Shown here piece after piece: positions 14,631 through 22,820 of a stretch of DNA of 22,820 bases. Source of the stretch: Oscillospiraceae bacterium (GTDB lineage: Bacteria; Bacillota; Clostridia; Oscillospirales; Oscillospiraceae); NCBI GenBank assembly GCA_012513005.1, contig JAAZCZ010000115.1:1-22820 (forward strand), read 5' to 3'. The position numbers and the translations under genes are program-made. Each line of letters begins with the position of its first letter. The first letter of the stretch is position 1. Below the pieces are notes generated by a model, which did not search any database, had not been told where the DNA came from, and was given only the letters and a program-made list of their open reading frames with translations.

Positions 14631-14659
14631 ATTATACTAAGAGAGCTATTAAAACAAGT
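14631..14659 (-). promoter_or_regulatory. Probable promoter of the oxoamine synthase (mirror copy)
   Basis: Mirror of 8162-8190; TATAAT on the minus strand at 14631-14636. Confidence 0.45.
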
Positions 14660-14693
14660 CATTTGCAAATTCGTTTTTTGTTTTAACCAAGAA

Positions 14694-14726
14694 GCGAGAG
14701 CTCCGACATATAGCCGAAGCCCTCGC
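14694..14726 (-). terminator. Stem-loop after the permease gene (mirror copy)
   Basis: Mirror of 8095-8127. Confidence 0.55.
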
Positions 14727-14758
14727 GAATATTTGATGAATTAGTATTCTTCAGAAGT

Positions 14759-16600
14759 TTAACCCTTTGCCGGAATTGCGGTGCTATTTCCCTGCTCAGT
14801 CAAAATTGGGACAATACCATGCTCTTTTAGCCATTTTAATGTATATTCTGAGCCGGTGTCGGGCGAAAGCTCAATTCTTTGAACTTCAAAATCCTTACCT
14901 GTTCTGTCGGCTGGACTATACCACCTGTACAAAATCGAAATAGTGCAATTATAATTAGTTGCTTTTTGTACTTTGCCTATGTTCTCATGTTCAGCATCTT
15001 TTTTTATGTAGTTCTCATATAAGTCTTTTGCCTCAGAAGCCGAAAAGCTCTTGTTATAATATACAACTACGCTTTCTCCGTTTTCATTTTTCTCCGTTAC
15101 CCCGTAGCTTATTTCCGCTTCGAGAATCACCGCCCCTCTTCCGGGCTTTCCGATGGCAATTCGCTCACGTGTTGCCTCTTCGCTGTTCAGCACATCCATG
15201 ATTGGTATTATAAGCCTTTTATTATCCTGTGAAACCATGTATTTGCGGATTTCAGTTCTGCCGTTTTTTAAGCTGTAGATGATTCTAAAGCTCATCATAC
15301 CCGGGTCACTGCTCTGCCCCTTTTCGGCATATTCTTCTAAAATTTCCTTATGTGCTACTCTTGCAAGCTCAATACTATCTTCTTCAGTCAAAGTAGAGTT
15401 CCACTGTAGGTAAGCTACTGTAACTTTTTCTATTTCATCCTTTGCTGGCAGTCTTCTTTGGAATCCGAATACATCGAGAGAAAGCGAAACTACTATTATC
15501 AAACAAACTGCGCAGACCGATAAAATATTGCGCCATGTTTTCTTAACTCTAAGTGATTTTCTGTTTTTTGTCAGCAAAATCTCTGCCACACAATAGGCTA
15601 TGCAAGCGGAAAGGCAGGTGCAAAGGCAAAGAGCAAATATTTTTGCAAAACCGTTTATTGAAAATCTTCCGAAAGCAACTGAATACACTCCCATACCTAT
15701 AACAAGGGCTGAGCCAAATGAAAGGGCGTACTTGAAAATCGGATATAAGGCTTTTACTGCAACAGTGTCTCCTGCCGATTCTAATCTTCTTTTCCTAAAC
15801 AGCAGCGCCGATACCACAATAAAAACTATGCCGACAGCAGCAAAGATAAGTAAATACATAATGTATTTGTTTCTCTCAGCAAATGGCTCTGCAAGATTTG
15901 TTCCAATAAAGGAAAGATTAAGTATATTCACTATCGGTGAAAATGCTATTGTTTTAGGTTTGTCGGGAGCTAAAAAACCATAGTATACAGCAGTCAAAAA
16001 CAAATTTACAAAAGTCTCAACTACTACCGCAAAGAAATTTGCTATCAAATAAAATGCAGGAAAAATAAGTATGTTCCCTGTAAATTGGGCACAGATAGCC
16101 GCTATACCGAAAAAGCCGATGTTCATTAATGTTACCGCTGCAAGCCAGATAAGCAGGCTTTCTATCATCAAAAAACCGTAGGCAGCTTCAATTGTGAGGC
16201 ATGTAAGAAACACAATTAAGTTTGCTATAAATAAAGGCACTAAGGCAGCGGCGGTGAGGCTAATAAATATGCTGCTTCTTTTAAGCGGCAAACTGCCCAA
16301 TGCATCAGCAGACGAAGAGTTATATAAACTGCCATAAACTAGCATTGCCGAAAGCGCTGCAAACACAAATGCCATAACTGCGCCGACTAATGTGGCTCCC
16401 GTTTTGAACATGTTAACAATAAGTGTTTCATATTCAAAAGAATAGTGTGGTGTTGCTGTTTGGCTGTTTTGAATAAACCCCACAAGAGCGGGAACAGTGA
16501 TTAGCAGCCAGATAAAAAGATAAACTGCCCAAACAGGCCAAAACCTTTTGACCGTCTTATTAAATACTGCCTTGTTAAAGAATGATGTCTTTGACTTCAT
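14759..16600 (-). CDS. Large ABC permease (mirror copy)
   Basis: Identical to the 613-residue protein at 6221-8062. Confidence 0.83.
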   Translation of the reverse strand: MKSKTSFFNKAVFNKTVKRFWPVWAVYLFIWLLITVPALVGFIQNSQTATPHYSFEYETLIVNMFKTGATLVGAVMAFVFAALSAMLVYGSLYNSSSADALGSLPLKRSSIFISLTAAALVPLFIANLIVFLTCLTIEAAYGFLMIESLLIWLAAVTLMNIGFFGIAAICAQFTGNILIFPAFYLIANFFAVVVETFVNLFLTAVYYGFLAPDKPKTIAFSPIVNILNLSFIGTNLAEPFAERNKYIMYLLIFAAVGIVFIVVSALLFRKRRLESAGDTVAVKALYPIFKYALSFGSALVIGMGVYSVAFGRFSINGFAKIFALCLCTCLSACIAYCVAEILLTKNRKSLRVKKTWRNILSVCAVCLIIVVSLSLDVFGFQRRLPAKDEIEKVTVAYLQWNSTLTEEDSIELARVAHKEILEEYAEKGQSSDPGMMSFRIIYSLKNGRTEIRKYMVSQDNKRLIIPIMDVLNSEEATRERIAIGKPGRGAVILEAEISYGVTEKNENGESVVVYYNKSFSASEAKDLYENYIKKDAEHENIGKVQKATNYNCTISILYRWYSPADRTGKDFEVQRIELSPDTGSEYTLKWLKEHGIVPILTEQGNSTAIPAKG

Positions 16601-17468
16601 AGCCTGCTCCTCCCAACTCATATATAAATATCTCTTCAAGAGACATATTAAGAACATCCATAAACAGGGGATTTGTGCTCTTTAGAAGCTCTGTTGCCCT
16701 CTCTGTCCCGCCCTTTACTATTAGTGTCTTAACCTTGCCCGACTGACTGATATTGAGCACGTGAAGCTCCGGGGGAAGCTCCCTTTCGCTTTCATATGCC
16801 AGCTGAATCTTTACTACATTCTCTTGCATTTCGTCGAGCCTGCACTCGTGCAGCATTTTTCCTTTTTCTATTATGCCCACAGTGTCACAGACATCCTCCA
16901 GCTCGCGCAGGTTATGAGAGGCTACTATCATAGTAGTGCCGCGCTCTGCCACATCCTGCAAGGCTAAGCGCCACACGCTGCGGCGCACAACGGGGTCCAT
17001 ACCGTCCACAGGCTCGTCTAATATAAGCACTTCCGGCATCATCGAAAACGCCAGCCAAAAGCCCGCCTGCTTTTTCATACCGCGCGAGAGCTTGCGCATT
17101 GGTCTTTTTATGTCGAAGTCGAATAGCTCTCTTAGCTTTTCAAATCTTTCCGTTCTGAAATTCGGATAAAAGCTCTTATAATACTGCATCATATCCTGTG
17201 TTGTTGCCATCGGAAAGCAAAAAACATCATCGGGCACATAGGCGATTTTGGATTTTATCTCGGTGTTTTCAAAAACAGGCTCGCCGCCTACTAAAACCTG
17301 CCCCGAATCCTGCCTGTATATTCCTGCCATATGCCGCACGGCTGTTGACTTTCCGGCGCCGTTCGGACCTATTATTCCGTAGACACTGCCCTTTTTAGCA
17401 TGCAGTGACATGCCGTTTAGAGCTTTAACTTCTCCGAAGCTTTTATTAACATCAATAAGCTTAAGCAT
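16575..17468 (-). CDS. ABC ATP-binding protein (mirror copy)
   Basis: Identical to the 297-residue protein at 5353-6246. Confidence 0.9.
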   Translation of the reverse strand: MLKLIDVNKSFGEVKALNGMSLHAKKGSVYGIIGPNGAGKSTAVRHMAGIYRQDSGQVLVGGEPVFENTEIKSKIAYVPDDVFCFPMATTQDMMQYYKSFYPNFRTERFEKLRELFDFDIKRPMRKLSRGMKKQAGFWLAFSMMPEVLILDEPVDGMDPVVRRSVWRLALQDVAERGTTMIVASHNLRELEDVCDTVGIIEKGKMLHECRLDEMQENVVKIQLAYESERELPPELHVLNISQSGKVKTLIVKGGTERATELLKSTNPLFMDVLNMSLEEIFIYELGGAGYEVKDIIL

Positions 17469-17832
17469 CAGCTTCACCTGCCTTATCTTCAATAATCCTT
17501 TGCATCTCAGCCTTATTAACTCCCAAGTACAAAAGCTCTGCCGCCGTGCTTTCAAATACAGCTAAGAGCTTTTTTCTTCTGTTCTCGTCTACCTCCGGCG
17601 GTCTGCCCGCAAAGCTGCCCTTGCCCGCTACCGAGTAGATATAGCCCTCGGCTTCAAGCTCCCTATATGCCCTTTGTATTGTGTTGGGGTTTATTGCAAG
17701 CTCGGCTGCAAGCTCTCTGACTGACTGAAGCTTCTCATCAGGTGCCAAGACACCCGAGACTATGAGCTTTCGCAGTGACTGCTTTACCTGCATATAAATA
17801 GGCACCGAGTCTCTGTAATTTAGGGAAATCAA
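17461..17832 (-). CDS. GntR/YtrA repressor (mirror copy)
   Basis: Identical to 4989-5360, TTG start at 17832. Confidence 0.9.
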   Translation of the reverse strand: MISLNYRDSVPIYMQVKQSLRKLIVSGVLAPDEKLQSVRELAAELAINPNTIQRAYRELEAEGYIYSVAGKGSFAGRPPEVDENRRKKLLAVFESTAAELLYLGVNKAEMQRIIEDKAGEADA

Positions 17833-17866
17833 ATTATCACCCGCTTTTTTGTCTATAATAATAAAT

Positions 17867-17895
17867 TAACTGTACTAAGTGTCTTAGTACAGTTA
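17867..17895. promoter_or_regulatory. 29-bp GntR-type operator (mirror copy)
   Basis: Mirror of 4926-4954. Confidence 0.75.
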
Positions 17896-17923
17896 TAATA
17901 CTTTATTAGTTTTTATTTGTCAA
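17895..17923 (-). promoter_or_regulatory. Promoter of the GntR-ABC operon (mirror copy)
   Basis: Mirror of 4898-4926. Confidence 0.8.
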
Positions 17924-17932
17924 GAAGAAAAT

Positions 17933-17961
17933 AAAAAAGACCGAGATTAGTTTTCTCGGTC
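17933..17961 (-). terminator. mnmG-mnmA terminator (mirror copy)
   Basis: Mirror of 4860-4888. Confidence 0.88.
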
Positions 17962-18975
17962 TAATTTATATGCTTTTTCGATAAGTCCTCCGCCTATGAC
18001 CCTGTCACCGTCGTAAAATGCAGCTGTTTGCCCTGGCGTTGCCGCTCTTGCCGGCTCTGTGAATATTACTATTCCTGAGTCTGCGCGCATGGGTATGAGC
18101 TTTGCCTCGTAGCTCTGCTTGGAGTGGCGAATTCTGACACTGCATCTGCTCTCTGCTTCCGGAGGATTTGTTAAATATTTTATTTCATTTACATAGAGCC
18201 TGTTTGACATGAGATCATGCAGCCTGCCCATTATCACATCGCCTGTTTCGGCATTTATTTCGCTCACATATATTCTCTCGCCTGCAGCAATATTAGCGTG
18301 TCTGCGCTGGCCGATTGTGAACTTGTGTATGCCGTCATGCTCGCCTACCTGCCGGCCCTCGAACATTATTCTGCCGGGTTTCGGCACTATTCCTAGGTTT
18401 TCTATATATGCCGCATGGTCGCCTGCGGGGATAAAGCAAATTTCCATGCTCGCGGGCTTATCGGCTGAATCTAAGCTATGCTCCCTAGCTATTTTTCTTG
18501 CTTCTTCCTTATTATAGTCACCTAAGGGCAGAATGAGTCTCACAAGCTGCTCTTTTTTTATTCTGCAGAGCAGATAGCTCTGATCGTTTTGTGCCTGACC
18601 CTTAAAAAGCTGCCCGTTAACTGCCCTTGCGTAGTGCCCGCTTGCTATATGCTCGCAGCAGAGCCTGTCGGCTTCTCTTAAAAGAGCGTTAAACTTTACC
18701 TCGGGGTTGCAGACAATGCAGGGATTCGGAGTTTTGCCTGCTGCATAGGCTGCTGCAAAGGGTTTGCAGACTAAATCGTTTAGTCTGTCTTTAACATCTG
18801 CAATGTTTATGGGCATTTCGATTTTATTAGCTGCCTTTATAACATTTTCTATATTCTCTGCGCTGCCCGTATCCAGATAAAGCCCATGCACCTCATAGCC
18901 GCTCTCTTTTAACAGAATTGCGGAAACAGCGGAGTCAACACCGCCAGAAAAGCCGAGTACAACACGCTTTTTCAT
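17947..18975 (-). CDS. mnmA: tRNA-specific 2-thiouridylase MnmA (mirror copy)
   Basis: Identical to 3846-4874. A second identical mnmA in one genome would be unexpected, which supports the artefact reading. Confidence 0.9.
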   Translation of the reverse strand: MKKRVVLGFSGGVDSAVSAILLKESGYEVHGLYLDTGSAENIENVIKAANKIEMPINIADVKDRLNDLVCKPFAAAYAAGKTPNPCIVCNPEVKFNALLREADRLCCEHIASGHYARAVNGQLFKGQAQNDQSYLLCRIKKEQLVRLILPLGDYNKEEARKIAREHSLDSADKPASMEICFIPAGDHAAYIENLGIVPKPGRIMFEGRQVGEHDGIHKFTIGQRRHANIAAGERIYVSEINAETGDVIMGRLHDLMSNRLYVNEIKYLTNPPEAESRCSVRIRHSKQSYEAKLIPMRADSGIVIFTEPARAATPGQTAAFYDGDRVIGGGLIEKAYKLDREN

Positions 18976-20873
18976 CCGCGCACCTGCCTTTCGCAGTATA
19001 TCATGAGTGCTGTCATATCGGAGGGGGAGACTCCCGAAATTCTGGCAGCTCTGCCGAAGTTTTCAGGTCTTATATCGCTTAGCTTCTCGGCTGCTTCCGT
19101 TCTTATGCCCGGGATTTTCTTAAAATCAATATCCTGCGGAATACGGCGGTTTTCCATTTTGGAAAACTCCTGCACCTGCTTTAACTGCCTTTTTATATAG
19201 CCGTCGTATCTCAGCCTTATTTCCACCTGATTTATTATATCGCGGCTTAAATTCGGTCTTTCTTTGTCTAGCGGCTTTAAATCATCGTAATTTATCTCCG
19301 GTCTGCGAAGCAGGTCCGAAAGTGATATGCCCGACTTGGGCATGGGCGTATTTAGCCTATTTAATATTTCTGTTAGCTCGGCTGAGGGTCCTATATATGT
19401 GCTGTCTAATCTTTTTAGTTCAGTATCGACAGCCTCGTACTTTTTTCTGACTGCGTTAAGGTCTGCCTGCGTTTTTAGCCCCAGCTCATAGCCTTTTTCT
19501 GTCAGTCTTTCATCTGCGTTATCCTGCCTGTGCAGCAGCCTGTATTCCGAGCGCGAGGTCATCATTCTGTATGGCTCCTGCGTTCCCTTTGTTACAAGGT
19601 CATCTATGAGTGTGCCTATATAACCGTCTGAGCGGCGCAGCACGAAGCTATCCTGCCCCTTTATTTTTCTTGCGGCATTGACTCCCGCAACAAAGCCCTG
19701 AACAGCAGCTTCCTCGTAGCCCGATGAGCCGTTAAACTGCCCGGCTCCGTAAAGCCCGCTTATTTTCTTTGTTTCAAGTGTGGGGTATAGCTCTAATGGG
19801 TCTATGCAGTCGTATTCTATGGCGTAGCCCGGTCTTGTTATCTCGGCTTTTTCAAGCCCTACTATTGTGTGCAGAGCCTCCTCCTGAACCTCCTGCGGCA
19901 TAGATGAGGAAAATCCCTGTACATATAGCTCCTCAGTGTCAAGACCCATGGGCTCTATAAATACCTGATGCCTATTTTTATCGGGAAAAACCATTATTTT
20001 GGTTTCGATACTCGGGCAGTACCTGGGACCTACCCCCTCTATCACCCCTGAATAGATGGGAGATCTGTCTAGGTTGTCTTTTAGTATAGCGTGAGTTTTT
20101 TCGTTTGTGTGTGTCAAATAGCAAGTAGCACTGTTTATTAGCTCCCAATCTGTGTCAAACGAAAATGCCTCGGGATGAGTGTCTCCCGGCTGCTCTGTCA
20201 TCTGAGAAAAGTCCACAGTTCTTGCATTAATGCGCGGCGGTGTTCCGGTTTTAAATCTGCGTATATTAAGCCCGAGATTTCTGAGACCGGCACAAAGCTG
20301 CTTTGCTGATGCAAGACCGTCCGGACCGCTATCCTTTTGCATGTCGCCTATTATTATGCTGCCGTCTAAATAAGTGCCCGTTGCTACTATAGCCGCTTGG
20401 CAGGAATATATAGCGCCGGTCTCAGTTACTACGCCGGCTACTTTATTATCTTCAATAATAATCTCAGTTATTTCAGCCTGCTTTAGCCTAAGCCCGCTCT
20501 GCAATTCAAGGCAGTGCTTGCTGACCGACTGATAGATACGCCTGTCTGCCTGAGCTCTTAATGAATAGACAGCCGGACCCTTGCCTCTGTTTAGCATTCT
20601 GTATTGTATGCAGGCTTCATCGGCTATCTTTGCCATCTGCCCGCCTAAAGCATCAAGCTCCCGCACGAGATGCCCCTTTCCTGTTCCGCCTATGGCGGGG
20701 TTACAGGGTAGGTTTCCCACACTATCTAAATTAATAGCAAAGCAGATAACATCCATGCCGAGTCTGGCTGCCGCTAAGGAAGCCTCTATTCCGGCATGCC
20801 CCGCCCCTATCACCGCTATATCGCAGGTGCCTGCATTATATGTATTTATTTTTGTTTTATTATTAATCTTCAT
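18972..20873 (-). CDS. mnmG: tRNA modification enzyme MnmG (mirror copy)
   Basis: Identical to 1948-3849. MnmG is normally a single-copy gene. Confidence 0.92.
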   Translation of the reverse strand: MKINNKTKINTYNAGTCDIAVIGAGHAGIEASLAAARLGMDVICFAINLDSVGNLPCNPAIGGTGKGHLVRELDALGGQMAKIADEACIQYRMLNRGKGPAVYSLRAQADRRIYQSVSKHCLELQSGLRLKQAEITEIIIEDNKVAGVVTETGAIYSCQAAIVATGTYLDGSIIIGDMQKDSGPDGLASAKQLCAGLRNLGLNIRRFKTGTPPRINARTVDFSQMTEQPGDTHPEAFSFDTDWELINSATCYLTHTNEKTHAILKDNLDRSPIYSGVIEGVGPRYCPSIETKIMVFPDKNRHQVFIEPMGLDTEELYVQGFSSSMPQEVQEEALHTIVGLEKAEITRPGYAIEYDCIDPLELYPTLETKKISGLYGAGQFNGSSGYEEAAVQGFVAGVNAARKIKGQDSFVLRRSDGYIGTLIDDLVTKGTQEPYRMMTSRSEYRLLHRQDNADERLTEKGYELGLKTQADLNAVRKKYEAVDTELKRLDSTYIGPSAELTEILNRLNTPMPKSGISLSDLLRRPEINYDDLKPLDKERPNLSRDIINQVEIRLRYDGYIKRQLKQVQEFSKMENRRIPQDIDFKKIPGIRTEAAEKLSDIRPENFGRAARISGVSPSDMTALMIYCERQVRG

Positions 20874-20879
20874 ATCGGG

Positions 20880-20908
20880 ATTATACTTTGTTTTAGACCC
20901 TATATCAA
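20880..20908 (-). promoter_or_regulatory. mnmG promoter (mirror copy)
   Basis: Mirror of 1913-1941. Confidence 0.75.
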
Positions 20909-20930
20909 GAATTTCATTCTATATATTTAT

Positions 20931-20946
20931 ATGAAGCTACCTTCAT
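20931..20946. promoter_or_regulatory. Operator O1 (mirror copy)
   Basis: Mirror of 1875-1890. Confidence 0.55.
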
Positions 20947-20954
20947 ATTTTCTC

Positions 20955-20983
20955 TTGACAAAGCAATAATCAAGGATTAATAT
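20955..20983 (+). promoter_or_regulatory. XRE regulator promoter (mirror copy)
   Basis: TTGACA at 20955-20960 and TAATAT at 20978-20983, mirror of 1838-1866. Confidence 0.75.
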
Positions 20984-20997
20984 GAAGTAAACTTCAT
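20982..20997. promoter_or_regulatory. Operator O2 (mirror copy)
   Basis: Mirror of 1824-1839. Confidence 0.6.
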
Positions 20998-21013
20998 GTG
21001 AAGGTAGCTTCAT
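20998..21013. promoter_or_regulatory. Operator O3 (mirror copy)
   Basis: Mirror of 1808-1823. Confidence 0.55.
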
Positions 21014-21030
21014 ATAGGAAGGAATACAAA

Positions 21031-21261
21031 ATGAAAAACAAGGTTAAAATGCTGCGGCTGGCTCTGGGGCTAACCCAACAGCAGCTTGCCGATTTAGTCA
21101 ATGTTTCGGCAAGAACTATTATTTCAATTGAAAAGGAGCAGTATAACCCCTCGCTGATGCTGGCATATAAAATGTCGCAGATATTTAATGTGAGTGTTGA
21201 GGATTTGTGCTGCCTTGAGGAAAATCTGAAAATGGAGAATAATAATGAAAATAAAAAATAA
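21031..21261 (+). CDS. Short XRE regulator (mirror copy)
   Basis: Identical to 1560-1790, start set by GGAAGGA shortly before the ATG. Confidence 0.85.
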   Translation: MKNKVKMLRLALGLTQQQLADLVNVSARTIISIEKEQYNPSLMLAYKMSQIFNVSVEDLCCLEENLKMENNNENKK

Positions 21262-21658
21262 ACGCGCACTTGCAGCAGCAGTAATTGCCGGGCTAATTTT
21301 TATCATTTGTATAATTTTTTATATAAAGACCTCAAATTCAAGGCTTCTTATTTCAGCAGCCCTGCTTTTTGCCATCTTTGCAAGTAATATATATTTAGCT
21401 TTCAGCAAAAAGGGAATATTAGAAGAATTAAGTGAGAAAACAGACGAGCGGGATCTTTTTATACTCTCTAAAACGGGGTATCTCACAGTTAAAATCTTAA
21501 ATTTTATTCTGATAGCGGCAGATTATATATTCATTGTCTTATACGGAATATATAAGTATCCGTATCTTATCTACATAGCAGGAACCCTGAGTGCCGTTGT
21601 AGTTCTTATGTTCATTACTTATCTCGGAGTCAACATATACCTGGAAAAACACGAGTAA
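21245..21658 (+). CDS. Small four-helix membrane protein (mirror copy)
   Basis: Identical to 1163-1576. Confidence 0.67.
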   Translation: MKIKNKRALAAAVIAGLIFIICIIFYIKTSNSRLLISAALLFAIFASNIYLAFSKKGILEELSEKTDERDLFILSKTGYLTVKILNFILIAADYIFIVLYGIYKYPYLIYIAGTLSAVVVLMFITYLGVNIYLEKHE

Positions 21659-21681
21659 AATGCCGTTTGACACGGGCTTTC

Positions 21682-21710
21682 TTCTGCTGTGCAAAAAACG
21701 CACAGCAGAA
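21682..21710 (+). terminator. Terminator after the membrane protein gene (mirror copy)
   Basis: Mirror of 1111-1139. Confidence 0.7.
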
Positions 21711-21724
21711 TTATTAATCTCCTC

Positions 21725-21752
21725 TTGCTTTATCTCGCTAATGTGCTAATAT
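21725..21752 (+). promoter_or_regulatory. Promoter of the amino-acid uptake operon (mirror copy)
   Basis: Mirror of 1069-1096. Confidence 0.45.
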
Positions 21753-21807
21753 ACTAAAGTAATAAAGCGTTTTAAATAATGAAAGACAAACAGAAAGAGG
21801 AGACGAC

Positions 21808-22674
21808 ATGAAAAAGAGATTACTTGCACTACTGCTTATACTTGTTGCCGTATTTGCCCTTGCAGCCTGCGGCACACCCGCTGTAAAGGAAACTCCCGCA
21901 GCGGGCTCGTCCGCTGCTGCGCCTTCCGAAATAAAGGTATTCAAGCACGGCTTTGATAAGGACTATCCCCCCTATTCTTACATCGACAAAGACGGCAAGA
22001 CCTCGGGCTTCGACGTTGAGATTGCGCAGGCTCTTTGTGAGCTTAAGGGCTGGAAGCATGAGCAGGTCCCGTTTGCATGGGATGCTAAGGACGCTGAGCT
22101 TAAATCCGGTGCATGCGACTGCATCTGGTCCGGCTTCACTGTTGAGGGTAGAGAAAATGATTACACCTGGAGCTTCCCTTATTCAACAAATGTCCAGGTT
22201 ATCTTGGTAGCTGAAAATTCGCCTGTTAAAACGCTCGCCGACTTAGAAGGCAAGCTGGTAGGTGTGCAGACTGCCACCTCCGCCTACACCATGCTCACAG
22301 AGGGTGAAGTAGCCGAGAGCCTGGGCAAGACCTTTAAGGAGCTCAAGGTTTATGAAAGCTATCCCGTTGCTCTCACTGACCTCAAAGCAGGGGCAATTGA
22401 CGCTGTTGCCATTGATGTTACCCAGGCAAAGTTTCACATGGCAAATACTACAGGCTTAGCCATACTTGAGGAAAAGCTCTCCGAGGAAAACTACGCTATT
22501 GGGTTTAGGCTCGGTGATGATGCTCTTAAAAAGGAAGTTGAAGACGGGCTAAAAGAGCTTGTGGCTTCCGGCAAGTACGATGAGATTGCTAAAAAATATC
22601 CCGATATATATGAGTACCTGACACTGCTTCCCAAAAAACAGTCTGTACTGTATAATCTAAGCTATGGGACTTAA
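21808..22674 (+). CDS. Amino-acid substrate-binding lipoprotein (mirror copy)
   Basis: Identical to 147-1013. Confidence 0.87.
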   Translation: MKKRLLALLLILVAVFALAACGTPAVKETPAAGSSAAAPSEIKVFKHGFDKDYPPYSYIDKDGKTSGFDVEIAQALCELKGWKHEQVPFAWDAKDAELKSGACDCIWSGFTVEGRENDYTWSFPYSTNVQVILVAENSPVKTLADLEGKLVGVQTATSAYTMLTEGEVAESLGKTFKELKVYESYPVALTDLKAGAIDAVAIDVTQAKFHMANTTGLAILEEKLSEENYAIGFRLGDDALKKEVEDGLKELVASGKYDEIAKKYPDIYEYLTLLPKKQSVLYNLSYGT

Positions 22675-22695
22675 GGCTAAATAGCCTTAAGTCCC
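22666..22695 (+). other. Stem-loop at the binding-protein stop codon (mirror copy)
   Basis: Mirror of 126-155. Confidence 0.55.
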
Positions 22696-22742
22696 GAACA
22701 TTGCAGCCATGCTTCGGCTGATTTATGAGGTGTATTTAAACA

Positions 22743-22820
22743 ATGACCCTTGAAACTATGCTCCTTACAATGGGACAGGGCATGCTGCGCACCTGCGGCA
22801 TATTTTTTATAACTTTAATA
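22743..22820 (+). CDS. Amino-acid ABC permease, partial (mirror copy)
   Basis: Identical to the 26-codon start at 1-78, cut by the window end at the same codon. Both arms stopping at exactly the same base is itself a sign of a fold-back. Confidence 0.58.
   Translation, partial: MTLETMLLTMGQGMLRTCGIFFITLI

Larger units (their letters stand above)
11411..22820 (-). repeat. Right arm of the perfect inverted repeat
   Basis: Mirror of 1-11410, in opposite orientation. Each right-arm feature lies at 22821 minus the left-arm coordinate. It adds no new sequence information and probably does not represent a second genomic locus. Confidence 0.98.

Noticed and set aside
11411..22820. Second set of all genes as true paralogues or a segmental duplication
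   Set aside because: The arms match base for base including intergenic DNA, share exact end points and have no spacer. This fits one sequence represented twice better than two loci.
1..22820. CRISPR array, toxin-antitoxin system, prophage or transposon
   Set aside because: I saw no spaced direct repeats, no transposase, integrase or phage genes, and the small XRE/membrane protein pair lacks any toxin-like motif.

Overview
The window is one perfect inverted repeat. Bases 1-11410 and 11411-22820 are reverse complements of each other: position x pairs with 22821-x. Every gene in the left arm reappears with an identical protein at the mirrored coordinate on the other strand, the spot-checked intergenic DNA also mirrors exactly, and the two outer ends mirror each other. 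The axis (11410/11411) sits in the middle of a terminator-like hairpin. There are therefore about 11.4 kb of unique sequence and ten unique genes (one partial), each shown twice. I think a fold-back assembly or amplification artefact, seeded by that hairpin, is much more likely than a real 22.8 kb palindrome. The gene content should be counted once.

The organism looks like a low-to-mid G+C Firmicute, probably an anaerobic Clostridia member. The evidence is strong AGGAGG-type Shine-Dalgarno sites, sigma-A promoters of TTGACA-N17-TATAAT type, lipoprotein signal peptides, a GntR(YtrA)-ABC cassette and a DUF4349 lipoprotein. Genus cannot be told from the sequence.

Layout of the unique half, in left-arm coordinates. 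(1) 1-1013, minus strand: the 3' part of an amino-acid ABC uptake operon, with a family-3 solute-binding lipoprotein followed by the first 26 codons of a permease; a 13-bp stem-loop lies between them. (2) 1163-1790, minus strand: a small XRE-type regulator and a four-helix membrane protein with overlapping ends. Three copies of the dyad ATGAAG-N4-CTTCAT surround their promoter. (3) 1948-4874, plus strand: mnmG and mnmA, overlapping by 4 nt. Both act on wobble uridine 34 of tRNA. The mnmG promoter places the predicted transcript start on the ATG, so the mRNA may be leaderless. (4) 4989-8062, plus strand: GntR/YtrA regulator, ABC ATPase and large permease with overlapping genes, behind a promoter whose start site is covered by a 29-bp operator. 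(5) 8241-10203, plus strand: a two-gene unit of an alpha-oxoamine synthase (serine palmitoyltransferase/AONS/KBL family) and a short-chain dehydrogenase, closed by a terminator. (6) 10327-11367, plus strand: a DUF4349 lipoprotein, ending at the axis hairpin.

No stretch of more than 300 bases lacks a gene. The longest gaps (8063-8240, 1791-1947, 1014-1162, 10204-10326) hold the promoters, operators and terminators listed. I see no tRNA, rRNA, CRISPR array, transposase, integrase or phage gene.
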